From NCBI GenBank assembly GCA_947472765.1, contig CANJCM010000016.1, forward strand, positions 1 to 64,000: 64,000 bases of DNA, written 5' to 3'. This DNA comes from Opitutia bacterium (GTDB lineage: Bacteria > Verrucomicrobiota > Verrucomicrobiia > Opitutales > Opitutaceae). The notes below the pieces were generated by a model, which did not search any database, had not been told where the DNA came from, and saw only the letters and a program-made list of their open reading frames with translations. Position numbers and translations under genes: made by a program. Positions 32,712-41,075 of this stretch are shown piece by piece. Position 1 is the first letter of the stretch, and each line of letters starts with the position of its first letter.

Positions 32712-33274
32712 CTTAGTTGAGAGATGAGAGTTGAGGGTTGCTGGTAGTTGAGAGATGAGAGATGAGGGTTGAGAGAAGCAGCCAGACCCCGGTTTCCGGG
32801 GCAGGTCGGGATTGAGAGCCACCCTGCGGCGACTTTCTCTTGCGGCGTGTTCAACTTCGAAAGGCTCGAGGTTTGGCAGAAGGCCGTCGCGTTTGCAGGG
32901 CTCGTCTACGGGCGAACCCGGGCGTTTCCGGCCGAAGAACGTTTCGGACTTACCATCCAACTCCGGCGAGCGGCTACGTCGGTCGCGTCCAACATCGCCG
33001 AGGGTTCATCGCGATCCCCCGGGGACTTCGCCAAGTTTCTCGGGTACGCATCCGGCTCCCTCTATGAAGTGGTCACCCAGATGAAAATTGCCCACCACGA
33101 GGACTTTCTCGCCAAGGCAGATTACGACCACATGTATGGACAAGCGGAGGAAATCAGCCGAATGCTCAGCGGCTTGCGGAAATCGCTGCGCCCTTAAAGG
33201 CTCTGACACCTCGACTTTCAGCTGACGGCATAAGGAGTTCGCTCTCAACCCTCAGCTCTCAACTCTCAACTAAG
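32712..33274 (+). mobile_element. Putative IVS-like cassette with terminal inverted repeats
   Basis: Bounded by 29-nt inverted repeats (32712-32740 and 33246-33274; 27 of 29 positions complementary) made of AGTTGAGAG-type units, with further partial copies inside (32746-32775) and outside (33275-33291). It carries one ORF for a four-helix-bundle protein. It begins 2 bp after the livK stop codon and ends 18 bp before the livH start. A solo copy of the right end lies at 38821-38856, before htpG. There is no transposase or obvious target-site duplication. Designation as mobile is inference. Confidence 0.6.
32847..33197 (+). CDS. Four-helix-bundle protein (S23/IVS-encoded family, TIGR02436)
   Basis: A 116-residue protein of the family encoded by intervening sequences of bacterial 23S rRNA (S23, PF05635) and related to Avd of diversity-generating retroelements. 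The GTG at 32847 starts VFNFERLEVWQKAVAF, matching the family's FxxLxVWQKA beginning; a start at 32769 would translate repeat DNA. Other marks are FPAEERFGLTIQLRRAATSVASNIAEGSSR (the IxRAxxSIxxNIAEG motif), FLGYASGSLYEVVTQMKIAH, and the C-terminal helix EEISRMLSGLRKSL. Members form pentameric barrels that can bind nucleic acid. It lies between livK and livH on the same strand inside inverted repeats, with no retroelement reverse transcriptase nearby. Confidence 0.88.
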   Translation: MFNFERLEVWQKAVAFAGLVYGRTRAFPAEERFGLTIQLRRAATSVASNIAEGSSRSPGDFAKFLGYASGSLYEVVTQMKIAHHEDFLAKADYDHMYGQAEEISRMLSGLRKSLRP

Positions 33275-33292
33275 CTCAACTCTCAACTAAGA

Positions 33293-34183
33293 TTGTCCGA
33301 ATTCCTCCAGCAGCTCCTTAACGGCCTTTCCCTCGGTGCCATCTATGCGCTCATCGCGCTGGGTTACACGATGGTCTACGGCGTGCTGCGGTTCATCAAT
33401 TTCGCGCACGCGGATGTCTTCATGGTGGGTTCGTTCATCGGCTACTATGTCGGACAGCGCCTCCCCCCCGGCACGATTTGGGGCGGGCTCATTGTCCTCG
33501 CGGTGTCGATGGCGGGATGCGCGATGCTCGGCATGCTGATCGAGCGGCTCGCCTACCGGCGGCTGCGGGGCGGTCCCACTCTCAATGTCCTAATCACGGC
33601 CATCGGCGTTTCGCTGCTGCTGGAATATTCGGGCCAGGTCTTCTTCGGCGCCGCGCCGCGCACCTTTCCGGCCGTGTTTCCCGTCCGCACTTTCCATCTC
33701 GGACCGGTCGTCGTCTCCACCAACCAGTTGATCGTGATCGTGGTGGCGGTGCTGCTGATGCTCGCGCTCGAATTTGTCGTCTATCGGACAAAAATGGGCA
33801 CCGCGATGCGCGCCGTCTCGCTGAACCCGCGGGCCGCCCAGCTCGTCGGCATCAACAACGACATCGTGATCTCGTTCACGTTCGGGCTCGGCTCGGCCCT
33901 CGCCGCGGCCGGTGGCATTCTCTACGCGCTCAACTACCCGTCCATCGACCCCATGATGGGCGTCATGCCCGGGCTGAAGGCGTTCGTCGCGGCGATCCTT
34001 GGCGGCATCGGCAACATCCCGGGGGCGGCCCTTGGCGGACTGATTCTCGGCACGGTCGAGACCTTCGTCGGCGGCAGCCAGTGGTCGACCTACAAGGACG
34101 CGATCGCGTTCGCGATCCTCATCATCATCCTGCTCTTCCGGCCCGCCGGGCTGCTGGGCAAGTTCACGATCGAGAAGGTCTGA
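33293..34183 (+). CDS. livH: Branched-chain amino-acid ABC transporter permease LivH
   Basis: An inner-membrane permease of the HAAT importer, 296 residues with about eight helices, the usual size. It begins at a TTG (33293) just after repeat DNA; no ATG is suitably placed, and LQQLLNGLSLGAIYALIALGYTMVYGVL is the normal family N-terminus. Family marks: FINFAHADVFMVGSFIGYY near residue 32 and the conserved cytoplasmic loop GTAMRAVSLNPRAAQLVGINNDIVISFTFGLGSALAAAGGILYAL, then GLKAFVAAILGGIGNIPGAALGGLILG. No Shine-Dalgarno sequence precedes the TTG because the cassette repeat (ACTCTCAACTAAG) abuts it. The insertion may have removed the native site. Confidence 0.92.
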   Translation: MSEFLQQLLNGLSLGAIYALIALGYTMVYGVLRFINFAHADVFMVGSFIGYYVGQRLPPGTIWGGLIVLAVSMAGCAMLGMLIERLAYRRLRGGPTLNVLITAIGVSLLLEYSGQVFFGAAPRTFPAVFPVRTFHLGPVVVSTNQLIVIVVAVLLMLALEFVVYRTKMGTAMRAVSLNPRAAQLVGINNDIVISFTFGLGSALAAAGGILYALNYPSIDPMMGVMPGLKAFVAAILGGIGNIPGAALGGLILGTVETFVGGSQWSTYKDAIAFAILIIILLFRPAGLLGKFTIEKV

Positions 34184-34184
34184 G

Positions 34185-35138
34185 ATGCCGAAGCCCCACC
34201 TGTTCCTGCTCCTCGCTTGTGCCGCGGCGTTCGGAATCTCGCGCTTCTCCGCTTCCATCGATCCCTACTACCTCGACGTCCTGATCGGGATCGGGATCAA
34301 CGTGATCCTCGCGGTGTCGCTCAACCTGGTGAACGGCTACACCGGCCAGTTCTCCCTCGGGCACGCCGGCTTCATGTCGGTCGGGGCCTACGCCGCCGCC
34401 GCCGTCAGCCTGTTCGTCGCGCCGAAGCTCCTCGGCGCCGGCGGGGGTTCCGCGACGACGCAGGGAGGGATGTTCCTCCTCGCCCTCCTCGCCGGCGGAC
34501 TCGGCGCGGCGCTCGCGGGTCTCGTCGTCGGCGTGCCTTCGCTGCGGCTGAAGGGCGACTACCTCGCGCTCGTGACGCTCGGCTTCGGCGAAATCATCCG
34601 GGTCACATTCCAGAACGTTGAATTCCTCGGGGGCGCCCTCGGGCTCAACGGCATTCCGCCGCGCACGGACATCTTCTGGGTGCTCAGCCTCGTCGCCCTC
34701 TCGATCTTCGTGGTCACCTGCCTCGTGCATTCGACGTATGGACGCGGCTTCCTCGCCACCCACGACGACGAAATCGCCAGCGAGGCCGTCGGCCTCGACA
34801 CCACGCGGTACAAGATCGTCGCGTTCGTCGTGGCCGCCTTCTTCGCCGGCGTCGCGGGCGGACTCTACGGGCACTTCAAGCTCACGATCACGCCGACGGG
34901 CTTCGACTTCACCAAGAGCATCGAGATTGTCGTCATGGTCATCCTCGGCGGCATGGGCAACACGCTCGGGGTCGTCCTCGCCGCGGTTTTGCTCACGCTG
35001 CTGCCCGAGTTGCTCCGGCCGATCGCCGAGTACCGGATGATCCTGTATTCGCTGCTGCTGATCGCCCTGATGCTCGCGCGGCCGCAGGGGTTGTTCACGT
35101 TCACCCTGCGGCGGAAGAGCAATCCGCCCGCCGCCTGA
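34185..35138 (+). CDS. livM: Branched-chain amino-acid ABC transporter permease LivM
   Basis: Second permease of the transporter, 317 residues, about nine helices. It starts 1 bp after livH (TGA-G-ATG), with GAGAAGG in the livH end acting as a plausible Shine-Dalgarno. Typical segments: NVILAVSLNLVNGYTGQFSLGHAGFMSVGAYAAA near residue 40, LRLKGDYLALVTLGFGEIIRVTF, and the EAA-like loop GRGFLATHDDEIASEAVGLDTTRYKIVAFVVAAFFAGVAGGLYGHF. FTKSIEIVVMVILGGMGNTLGVVLAAVLLTLLPE completes the family pattern. A Gly/Ala-rich insert (APKLLGAGGGSATTQGGM) lies in one external loop. It dimerises with LivH and is driven by LivG/LivF. Confidence 0.93.
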   Translation: MPKPHLFLLLACAAAFGISRFSASIDPYYLDVLIGIGINVILAVSLNLVNGYTGQFSLGHAGFMSVGAYAAAAVSLFVAPKLLGAGGGSATTQGGMFLLALLAGGLGAALAGLVVGVPSLRLKGDYLALVTLGFGEIIRVTFQNVEFLGGALGLNGIPPRTDIFWVLSLVALSIFVVTCLVHSTYGRGFLATHDDEIASEAVGLDTTRYKIVAFVVAAFFAGVAGGLYGHFKLTITPTGFDFTKSIEIVVMVILGGMGNTLGVVLAAVLLTLLPELLRPIAEYRMILYSLLLIALMLARPQGLFTFTLRRKSNPPAA

Positions 35139-35147
35139 GTCGCGACG

Positions 35148-35969
35148 ATGTCCACGCCGCTGCTGCAACTCGACAAGGTCACGATCCGCTTCGGCGGCCT
35201 GACCGCCGTCAACTCGGTCGAGTTCGCGGTCAATCCGGGGGAGCTCTGCGGACTCATCGGCCCCAACGGCGCGGGCAAGACCACCGTCTTCAATCTCATC
35301 ACGGGCGTCTATCAGCCGACGAGCGGCCGCGTCGCTTTCGCCGGTCGCGACCTCGCCGGCCTGCGCGTCAACTCCATCGTAGCCCTCGGCATTGCCCGCA
35401 CGTTTCAGAACATCCGCCTCTTCGGGTCGCTGTCGGTCTTCGATAATGTCCGCGTCGCCTGCAACCTGCACCGCGGCACGAGCGCAGTGCAGTCGCTGAT
35501 CCGGCTCGGACGTTTCCAGGCCGACGAGGCCGCGATCACGCGCCGCGCCGAGGAGCTCCTGGAGATTTTCAACCTGCGCCGTTTCCGCGACGTCCCCGCC
35601 CGGAGCCTGCCGTATGGCGAGCAGCGCCGCCTCGAGATCGTCCGTGGCCTCGCCACCAAGCCGCGGTTGCTTCTGCTCGACGAACCGGCCGCGGGCATGA
35701 ATCCGACCGAGAAGATCGAACTCGTCCGGCTCATCCAGCAGATCAAGCAGCAGTTCGATCTGTCCGTCCTGCTCGTGGAGCACTCGATGCGCGTCGTGAT
35801 GAGCTGCTGCGAGCGGATCGCGGTGCTCGATTACGGCGTTAAGATCGCCGAGGGCACGCCGGCAGAGATTCAGTCCAACCCGAAGGTGATCGAGGCCTAC
35901 CTCGGCGAGGAACACACCCCGATCACCGGCCAGGGCACGCCGCCCGCGGATCGAACCTCCGGCGCCTGA
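35148..35969 (+). CDS. livG: Branched-chain amino-acid ABC transporter ATPase LivG
   Basis: A cytoplasmic ATPase subunit of the HAAT transporter, 273 residues. The Walker A is GPNGAGKTT (about residues 38-46). The signature is the family-typical degenerate LPYGEQRRLEIVRGLA, and Walker B is LLLLDEPAAGMNP. The switch His is in LLVEHSMRVVM. The insert FQNIRLFGSLSVFDNVRVACNL is the LivG-type Q-loop region, and the C-terminal IAEGTPAEIQSNPKVIEAYLGEE is the LivG/BCA tail. The start is 9 bp after livM. A 14-residue Pro/Thr-rich tail extends beyond the usual end. Confidence 0.94.
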   Translation: MSTPLLQLDKVTIRFGGLTAVNSVEFAVNPGELCGLIGPNGAGKTTVFNLITGVYQPTSGRVAFAGRDLAGLRVNSIVALGIARTFQNIRLFGSLSVFDNVRVACNLHRGTSAVQSLIRLGRFQADEAAITRRAEELLEIFNLRRFRDVPARSLPYGEQRRLEIVRGLATKPRLLLLDEPAAGMNPTEKIELVRLIQQIKQQFDLSVLLVEHSMRVVMSCCERIAVLDYGVKIAEGTPAEIQSNPKVIEAYLGEEHTPITGQGTPPADRTSGA

Positions 35970-35972
35970 CCC

Positions 35973-36680
35973 ATGCTCCAGGTCAAAGATCTTCACGTGG
36001 CCTACGGCGCCATCGCCGCCTTGAGCGGGATTTCATTCGAAATTCCGCGTGGCGCGATCGTCACACTGATCGGCGGCAACGGCGCCGGCAAGACCACGAC
36101 CCTGCGCGCGATCTCCGGCCTGATCCGGGCGCGTTCCGGCAGCGTCAATTTCCTCGGCGAGGACATCACCGCCCTGCCCGCGCATCAGATCGTGGCCCGC
36201 GGACTGTGTCATGTGCCCGAAGGTCGGATGATTTTCTCCAACCTCACCGTGGACGAGAACCTCGTGATGGGAGCGTACCTCCAGCGCGACCACGCGTTGA
36301 ACGCGAAGAATCGCGAGTACGTCTTCAGTATTTTCCCGCGCCTCAAGGAACGCCTGCGCCAGTCGGCCGGCACGCTCTCCGGCGGCGAACAGCAGATGCT
36401 CGCGATCGGTCGCGCGCTGATGGGCAACCCGAAGTTCCTCATGCTGGATGAGCCGTCCCTCGGGATCGCGCCACGGCTGATCACGACCATCTTCGAGAAG
36501 ATCGTGGAGATTAACCGCGATCAAGGGATCACGATTCTCCTCGTCGAACAGAACGCCAATCTCGCCCTCGAAGTCTCGACCTCGGCCTACGTGCTCGAAA
36601 CCGGCCGGATCGTGATGTCCGGCGACAGCCAGAAGCTTCGGGCCGATCCCCAGCTCAAGGCGACGTACCTCGGCGGGTGA
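35973..36680 (+). CDS. livF: Branched-chain amino-acid ABC transporter ATPase LivF
   Basis: The second ATPase of the transporter, 235 residues, exactly the family size. Walker A is GGNGAGKTTT, the Q-loop region is GLCHVPEGRMIFSNLTVDENL, the signature is LSGGEQQMLAIGRAL, Walker B is FLMLDEPSLGIAP, and the H-loop is ILLVEQNANLALE (Gln in place of His at the switch position, usual for LivF). The start is 3 bp after livG's stop codon. It is last in the operon and is followed by 472 bp without a gene. Forms a heterodimer with LivG. Confidence 0.95.
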   Translation: MLQVKDLHVAYGAIAALSGISFEIPRGAIVTLIGGNGAGKTTTLRAISGLIRARSGSVNFLGEDITALPAHQIVARGLCHVPEGRMIFSNLTVDENLVMGAYLQRDHALNAKNREYVFSIFPRLKERLRQSAGTLSGGEQQMLAIGRALMGNPKFLMLDEPSLGIAPRLITTIFEKIVEINRDQGITILLVEQNANLALEVSTSAYVLETGRIVMSGDSQKLRADPQLKATYLGG

Positions 36681-36690
36681 GTGGATTTTC

Positions 36691-36715
36691 GATTTTGGAT
36701 TCTCGATTTTCGATT
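36691..36715 (+). repeat. 25-bp AT-rich direct repeat (family R11)
   Basis: Identical to 26750-26774, again about 10 bp after a stop codon on the same strand. The rest of the 36681-37152 gap has AAGCCAGGAAAGCCGG (about 36900) and its near-complement ATTCCTGGCTTC (about 36995), a CTCTGCGCCCTCCGCG word (about 37047), and no gene. Confidence 0.75.
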
Positions 36716-37152
36716 GAGGAACGGCGGGACCAGAGGGTGGCGCGACCCTGAGACGGAAGCAGCAGGAGATGAGTCGGCGCAGAATCTGAAGCCCGGATGC
36801 CCATGGGCGTGTTCGTTCTCATTCTCTTTCTCTCAGGATTTCGTGCCTTCAAACTCAATCGCTTCGGCTGACGAAATGACCCGATCGGGGCTGAGCCGGA
36901 AGCCAGGAAAGCCGGAATCGGACCAAGGCGGTGAAGTGCAGAAATCAGAGCAATCGATCACTCGCACGCTTTATGCACCGGGATTGATTCCTGGATTCCT
37001 GGCTTCGGGCTCATCACTTCGGCTTTGTCGCCCGCCGCGGCCCGACCTCTGCGCCCTCCGCGTCCTCTGCGTTCGAAAATCAGGGAATTAGTCGACTCCG
37101 TCTCCCCTTCTCGACTTTAGCCAGAGCGTGGGCTTCCTTCGGGGATTCGTAA

Positions 37153-38475
37153 ATGCATGAAGCCCTGACCATCGCCTTCGAGCTGTTCGTCATCTTCGTG
37201 CTCGTTGCGGCCAACGGGTTTTTCGTCGCCGCGGAGTTTGCGCTCGTAAAGGTCCGGGCGAGCCAGTTGCGCCCGATGGCCAAGACCGGGGGCTGGCGCG
37301 TGAAGTTCGCGCTGCGGGCGACCGAGCACCTCGATGCCGCGCTCTCTGCGACCCAACTCGGCATCACGCTCGCGAGCCTCGGCCTGGGCTGGCTGGGCGA
37401 GCCGTTCATCGCCCACCGCATCGAACCGCTGCTCGCGCGGTTCGGCGTCACCGACCCGGGCACGATCTCCTCCGTCGCGTTCGCGATCGCCTTCACCTTG
37501 ATCACTTTCGCGCACATCGTCCTCGGCGAGCTCGCCCCGAAGTCGCTCGCCATCCAGCGCCCGAAGTCGGTTTCGATCAATGCGGCCGCGCCGCTGATGC
37601 TGTTCTACTGGATCTTTTTTCCGTTCATCTGGTTTCTCAACGGCACCGCCAACCGGCTGCTCCGGGCCTTCGGCCTCGATCCCGCCGGCGAGGGCGAACA
37701 CGCCTTCAGCTCCGAGGAACTCGAGCACGTGTTCAGCCAGGCGCGGCACTCCCATCCCGGTGACGCCCTGATCAACCGGCTGATGGTCCGCGCGGTGCGG
37801 CTGCGCTCCACCACCGCCCAACAGGTCATGCGACCGCGGGAACAGGTCGTCGCGCTCTGGTGCGACCGGCCGCTCGCCGAAAACCTGCGCATCGCACAGA
37901 CGAGTGGCTTCAGCCGGTTTCCGGTCTGCGAGGGCACCCTCGACAACGTGAAGGGCATGCTGCTCGTCCGCGAGTGGCTCTGGCAAATCCACGCCCTCGG
38001 GGCGGACGCCTCGTTCGATCCCCTGATTCGCCCGGCGCTCACGTTCACGTTGAAGACCCCGGTCCACACGATGATCGAGCTCTTCCGCACTTCCCGCAGC
38101 CATCTGGCTGCGGTCGTGGATGCGGACGAGAAGCTGGCGGGGATCGTGACCTTCGAGGACGTGCTGGAGGAGATCGTCGGCGACATTCGCGACGAGTTCG
38201 ATCTCGGGCGCGGTCCGGTCTTCGAGCACAGCGATACCGCGATCGTGGTGACTGGTCTTTTCAGCATGCGGGAACTCCAGGCCGAGACCGGTTGGGCCTT
38301 CGAGTGGCAGCCGCGCGAATCCGTCGCCACCTGGGCCGAGCGGCATCGCGGCCAGCCGTTGCGCCGCGGCGAGTCGTTCCGGGTCGGCGAGTACACGGTC
38401 ACGGTGCTCGAAGTCACCGCCGAGCGGCCCCGCCGTCTCAAGATCGAGCGCCAGCCCGTCGCGCCCACCGCCTAG
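37153..38475 (+). CDS. CNNM/CorC-family membrane protein (DUF21, CBS pair, HlyC/CorC domain)
   Basis: A 440-residue inner-membrane protein of the HlyC/CorC (CNNM) family, linked to magnesium or cobalt efflux. Order: DUF21 transmembrane domain, about residues 5-195 (LVAANGFFVAAEFALVKVRASQL, then AALSATQLGITLASLGLGWLGEP and FAHIVLGELAPKSLAIQRP). A CBS pair follows at about 210-335 (VMRPREQVVALWCDRPLAENLRIAQTSGFSRFPVCEG, then HLAAVVDADEKLAGIVTFEDVLEEIVGDI). A C-terminal CorC/HlyC domain ends it at about 350-435 (FSMRELQAETGWAFE ... GEYTVTVLEVTAERPRRLKIER). The old name hemolysin is misleading. The stop codon is followed after 11 bp by the second 147-bp structured element. Confidence 0.9.
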   Translation: MHEALTIAFELFVIFVLVAANGFFVAAEFALVKVRASQLRPMAKTGGWRVKFALRATEHLDAALSATQLGITLASLGLGWLGEPFIAHRIEPLLARFGVTDPGTISSVAFAIAFTLITFAHIVLGELAPKSLAIQRPKSVSINAAAPLMLFYWIFFPFIWFLNGTANRLLRAFGLDPAGEGEHAFSSEELEHVFSQARHSHPGDALINRLMVRAVRLRSTTAQQVMRPREQVVALWCDRPLAENLRIAQTSGFSRFPVCEGTLDNVKGMLLVREWLWQIHALGADASFDPLIRPALTFTLKTPVHTMIELFRTSRSHLAAVVDADEKLAGIVTFEDVLEEIVGDIRDEFDLGRGPVFEHSDTAIVVTGLFSMRELQAETGWAFEWQPRESVATWAERHRGQPLRRGESFRVGEYTVTVLEVTAERPRRLKIERQPVAPTA

Positions 38476-38486
38476 CAGCCTGTCGG

Positions 38487-38633
38487 ACTTATTGAGGCTC
38501 GCCCAATGGAATGCCCCATATTGGCAGGCCAATCCTCCCGCTGCTCACGCAGCGGGCCACGACTGAAACGTGGCCCTGCCCGTGAGGGCAGGGATTCGAA
38601 ACGTGATGTCAGGCTGATAGACGAGCCTCAATA
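38487..38633. repeat. 147-bp structured palindromic element, copy B
   Basis: Matches copy A (391-537) at most positions. Here the terminal stem is intact: TATTGAGGCTCG (38490-38501) and CGAGCCTCAATA (38622-38633) are exact complements. Inside are CCAAT/ATTGG, CCCGCTGC-TCAC-GCAGCGGG (38537-38556), CCACG/CGTGG, and CCCTGCCC-GTGA-GGGCAGGG (38574-38593). Together this would fold as a multi-branch junction of four hairpins on one closing stem. It begins 11 bp after the CNNM gene's stop codon. Confidence 0.8.
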
Positions 38634-38689
38634 GGAAGACCGATGGTTGGGGAAAGAATGCGCTACCGACGGCCGACACGCTGCTAAAT

Positions 38690-38710
38690 GAAAATGCCTG
38701 GGGCATTTTC
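38690..38710. terminator. Possible intrinsic terminator
   Basis: GAAAATGCC-TGG-GGCATTTTC, a 9-bp perfect stem with A-rich left and T-rich right flanks. It lies 215 bp after the CNNM gene and before htpG, and could end transcription from either side. The stem carries its own T-run instead of being followed by one. Confidence 0.4.
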
Positions 38711-38762
38711 GGCAATCTGGCACGCGCCACCGAGTTTTGCGTCGCGTCTTAATCCGCCCGAC

Positions 38763-38789
38763 TTGATTTTTATCGTTCGGCGGTAAACT
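38763..38789 (+). promoter_or_regulatory. Possible htpG promoter
   Basis: TTGATT (38763) and TAAACT (38784-38789) with 15 bp between, in the most AT-rich part of the gap before htpG. The spacing is short, so confidence is low. No heat-shock CIRCE element is visible. Confidence 0.28.
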
Positions 38790-38820
38790 ACCCGCCTCCG
38801 GCCCCGCCGCCCTCAGCTAG

Positions 38821-38856
38821 CATCTCTCAACTCTCAGCCCTCAACTCTCAACTCAG
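38821..38856. repeat. Solo copy of the liv-cassette end repeat
   Basis: CATCTCTCAACTCTCAGCCC followed by TCAACTCTCAACTCAG. It matches the right terminal repeat of the 32712-33274 cassette, in the same orientation, and ends 14 bp before the htpG start. There is no ORF with it. Confidence 0.7.
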
Positions 38857-38870
38857 TCCCGCCCGCACCC

Positions 38871-40712
38871 ATGTCCACGTCCACGCCGCAGAAATTCGAA
38901 TTCCAAGCCGAGATCAAGCAGCTGCTCGATATCGTCATCCACTCGCTCTACACCGAGAAGGAAATCTTCCTCCGCGAGCTCGTGTCCAACGCCTCGGATG
39001 CGCTCGAAAAGCTCCGGCACCAGCAGCTCACCGAGCCGGCGGTCTTCGACGACAAGCTCGAGCTCGAGATCAACGTCACGACCGACGACAAGGCGAAGAC
39101 GATCACGATTCAGGACTTCGGCATCGGCATGACCCGCGAGGAGCTGGTCAAGAATCTCGGCACGATCGCGCACTCGGGCTCGAAGGCCTTTCTCAAGGCC
39201 CTCGGCGAGGGCGCGCAGAAAAATTCCAACCTCATCGGCCAGTTCGGCGTGGGCTTCTACTCCGCTTTCATGGTGGCCAAGAGCGTCAAGGTCTACACCC
39301 ACTCCTGGCGCGCCGAGGAAGCCGGACTCGTCTGGGAGAGCGACGGCTCCGGCAGCTACACCATTGAGGAGTCCGAGGGCCTTCACCGCGGGGCCAAGAT
39401 CGTGATCGAGCTGAAGGACGACTGCGCCGACTACGCCTCCGACTGGAAGGCCAAGGAAATCCTCGAGCGGTACAGCGCGTTCGTGTCGTTCCCGATTTCG
39501 CTCAACGGCAAGCGCGTCAACACCGTCCAGGCCCTCTGGCTGCGCGGCAAGTCCGAGGTCAAGGAGGAGGAGTACACCGAGTTCTACAAGTTCCAGGCCC
39601 ACGCCTTCGACGAACCGCAACTGCGCCTGCACTTCAGCGCCGATGCGCCGCTTTCGATTCACGCGCTGCTTTTCGTCCCGAAGGAAAACACCGAGAAGCT
39701 CGGCCTCTCCCGCCTCGAGCCGTCGGTGTCGCTCTATTGCCGCAAGGTCCTGATCGACGCCAAGCCGAAGGACCTGCTGCCGGAGTGGCTGCGCTTCCTC
39801 AAGGGCGTCGTCGACAGCGAGGACATCCCGCTGAACATCTCGCGCGAGACGATGCAGGACAAGGCCCTGATCGAGAAACTGAACCGGGTCATCACGAAGC
39901 GGTTTCTCAAGTTCCTCGAGGAGGAGGCCAAGAACCGGACCGACGCCTACCATGAGTTCTACCGCGAGTTCGGCTTCTTCCTGAAGGAAGGCGCCGCGCT
40001 CGACTTCACCCACAAGGATCAACTCGTGAAGCTGCTGCGCTTCGAGTCGTCGCTGACCGAGAAGGGCAAGTTCACCTCGCTCGCCGACTACGTCACGCGG
40101 ATGGGCTCCGAGCAGAAGGAAATTTATTACCTCGTCGGACCGAACCGCGCCTCGATCGAGGCCGGCCCGTATCTCGAAGGCTTCAAGGCCCGCAATCTCG
40201 AGGTGCTGTTCTGCTACGAGGCCGTGGACGAGTACGTGATGAACAACGTCCGTGAGTTCGACAGCAAGAAGCTGACCGCCGCGGATCACGCCGATGTGAA
40301 GCTTTCCGACCTGCCGGCCCAGGAGGGCGCGCTCGCCGCGGCGGACACCGAGACGCTGGTGAAGTGGCTCAAGGAAGCCCTCGGCGCCCGCGTGGCCGAG
40401 GTAAAGTCGAGCGACCGGCTCGTCGACTCGCCCGTGCTCGCGTTGAACGCCGACAAATTCATGTCACCCCACATGCGCCGCATGATGAAGGCGATGAACA
40501 AGGAAGGCGCTGACAGCCCGCTGCGGGTGAATCTCGAGATCAACCCGCGTCATGCCGTGATCAAGCGACTCTTCGCGACGCACACCAGCGCACCGGAACG
40601 CGCGCAGCTCGTCGCGGAACAACTCCTCGACAACGCGCTCATCTCCGCCGGCCTGCTCGAAGACACGACCGCCATGGTCGCACGGCTGAACAAGCTGCTT
40701 GAGACGGTGTAA
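38871..40712 (+). CDS. htpG: Chaperone protein HtpG (bacterial Hsp90)
   Basis: A homodimeric cytosolic ATP-dependent chaperone, 613 residues. GHKL ATPase domain at about residues 5-230: EIFLRELVSNASDALEKLR with the catalytic Glu and the Mg-binding Asn, QDFGIGMTREELVKNLGTIAHSGS, and IGQFGVGFYSAFMVA. The middle domain includes LRLHFSADAPLSIHALLFVP and LYCRKVLIDAKPKDLLPEWLRFLKGVVDSEDIPLNISRE. The C-terminal dimerisation domain includes DSPVLALNADKFMSPHMRRMMKA. There is no Shine-Dalgarno sequence; a repeat (38821-38856) ends just before the start. A strong hairpin follows the gene. Confidence 0.97.
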   Translation: MSTSTPQKFEFQAEIKQLLDIVIHSLYTEKEIFLRELVSNASDALEKLRHQQLTEPAVFDDKLELEINVTTDDKAKTITIQDFGIGMTREELVKNLGTIAHSGSKAFLKALGEGAQKNSNLIGQFGVGFYSAFMVAKSVKVYTHSWRAEEAGLVWESDGSGSYTIEESEGLHRGAKIVIELKDDCADYASDWKAKEILERYSAFVSFPISLNGKRVNTVQALWLRGKSEVKEEEYTEFYKFQAHAFDEPQLRLHFSADAPLSIHALLFVPKENTEKLGLSRLEPSVSLYCRKVLIDAKPKDLLPEWLRFLKGVVDSEDIPLNISRETMQDKALIEKLNRVITKRFLKFLEEEAKNRTDAYHEFYREFGFFLKEGAALDFTHKDQLVKLLRFESSLTEKGKFTSLADYVTRMGSEQKEIYYLVGPNRASIEAGPYLEGFKARNLEVLFCYEAVDEYVMNNVREFDSKKLTAADHADVKLSDLPAQEGALAAADTETLVKWLKEALGARVAEVKSSDRLVDSPVLALNADKFMSPHMRRMMKAMNKEGADSPLRVNLEINPRHAVIKRLFATHTSAPERAQLVAEQLLDNALISAGLLEDTTAMVARLNKLLETV

Positions 40713-40713
40713 G

Positions 40714-40746
40714 CGGTTCGCGCCGCTCTTCGAGCAGCGCGAACCG
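40714..40746 (+). terminator. Hairpin directly after htpG
   Basis: CGGTTCGCGC and GCGCGAACCG form a 10-bp stem, with a further GCT/AGC pairing inside around CTTCG. It starts right after the stop codon, as at xylA, but has no T-run. Confidence 0.5.
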
Positions 40747-40817
40747 AGTGGAGCACGCGGGTGATGACACCCGCGCTCCATGGCTGGCGATCCGATCTTA
40801 GTTTTCCTTCCCGCGAA

Positions 40818-40990
40818 AGAGCCATCCATGGAGGGACGGTGCCCCCACCGTCCACGGTTGCATTGTGTCGAGCGGAACGTTCGCAGGGTCCCCTCTCGAG
40901 CCGGAGCGATGCAGTGGAACGAAATCGGCGGGTGTGGGCACCCGCCCTCCATGGTAGGCGGATTGTTCAGCCTTCCGTTAGCTCTCCTCT
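40818..40990. repeat. R5 repeat block downstream of htpG
   Basis: Contains CCATGGAGGGACGGTGCCCCC-ACCGTCCAC (about 40826-40857), then GTGGAACGAAATCGGCGGGT-GTGGGCACCCGCCCTCCA and AGGCGGATTGTTCAG. The same blocks occur in a different order at 43509-43629, on the other side of ppk1. Confidence 0.7.
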
Positions 40991-41075
40991 TTCGATCGCG
41001 GAATGTCGGGCCGGCTTTCCCAACGCCTTTCGCCGATCGGAGACCGGTGCTACTTTCAAACCTGCCCGTCGGCAC

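Noticed and set aside
32847-33197. Diversity-generating retroelement accessory gene (avd)
   Set aside because: The protein belongs to the related S23/TIGR02436 group; there is no reverse transcriptase or template/variable repeat nearby.
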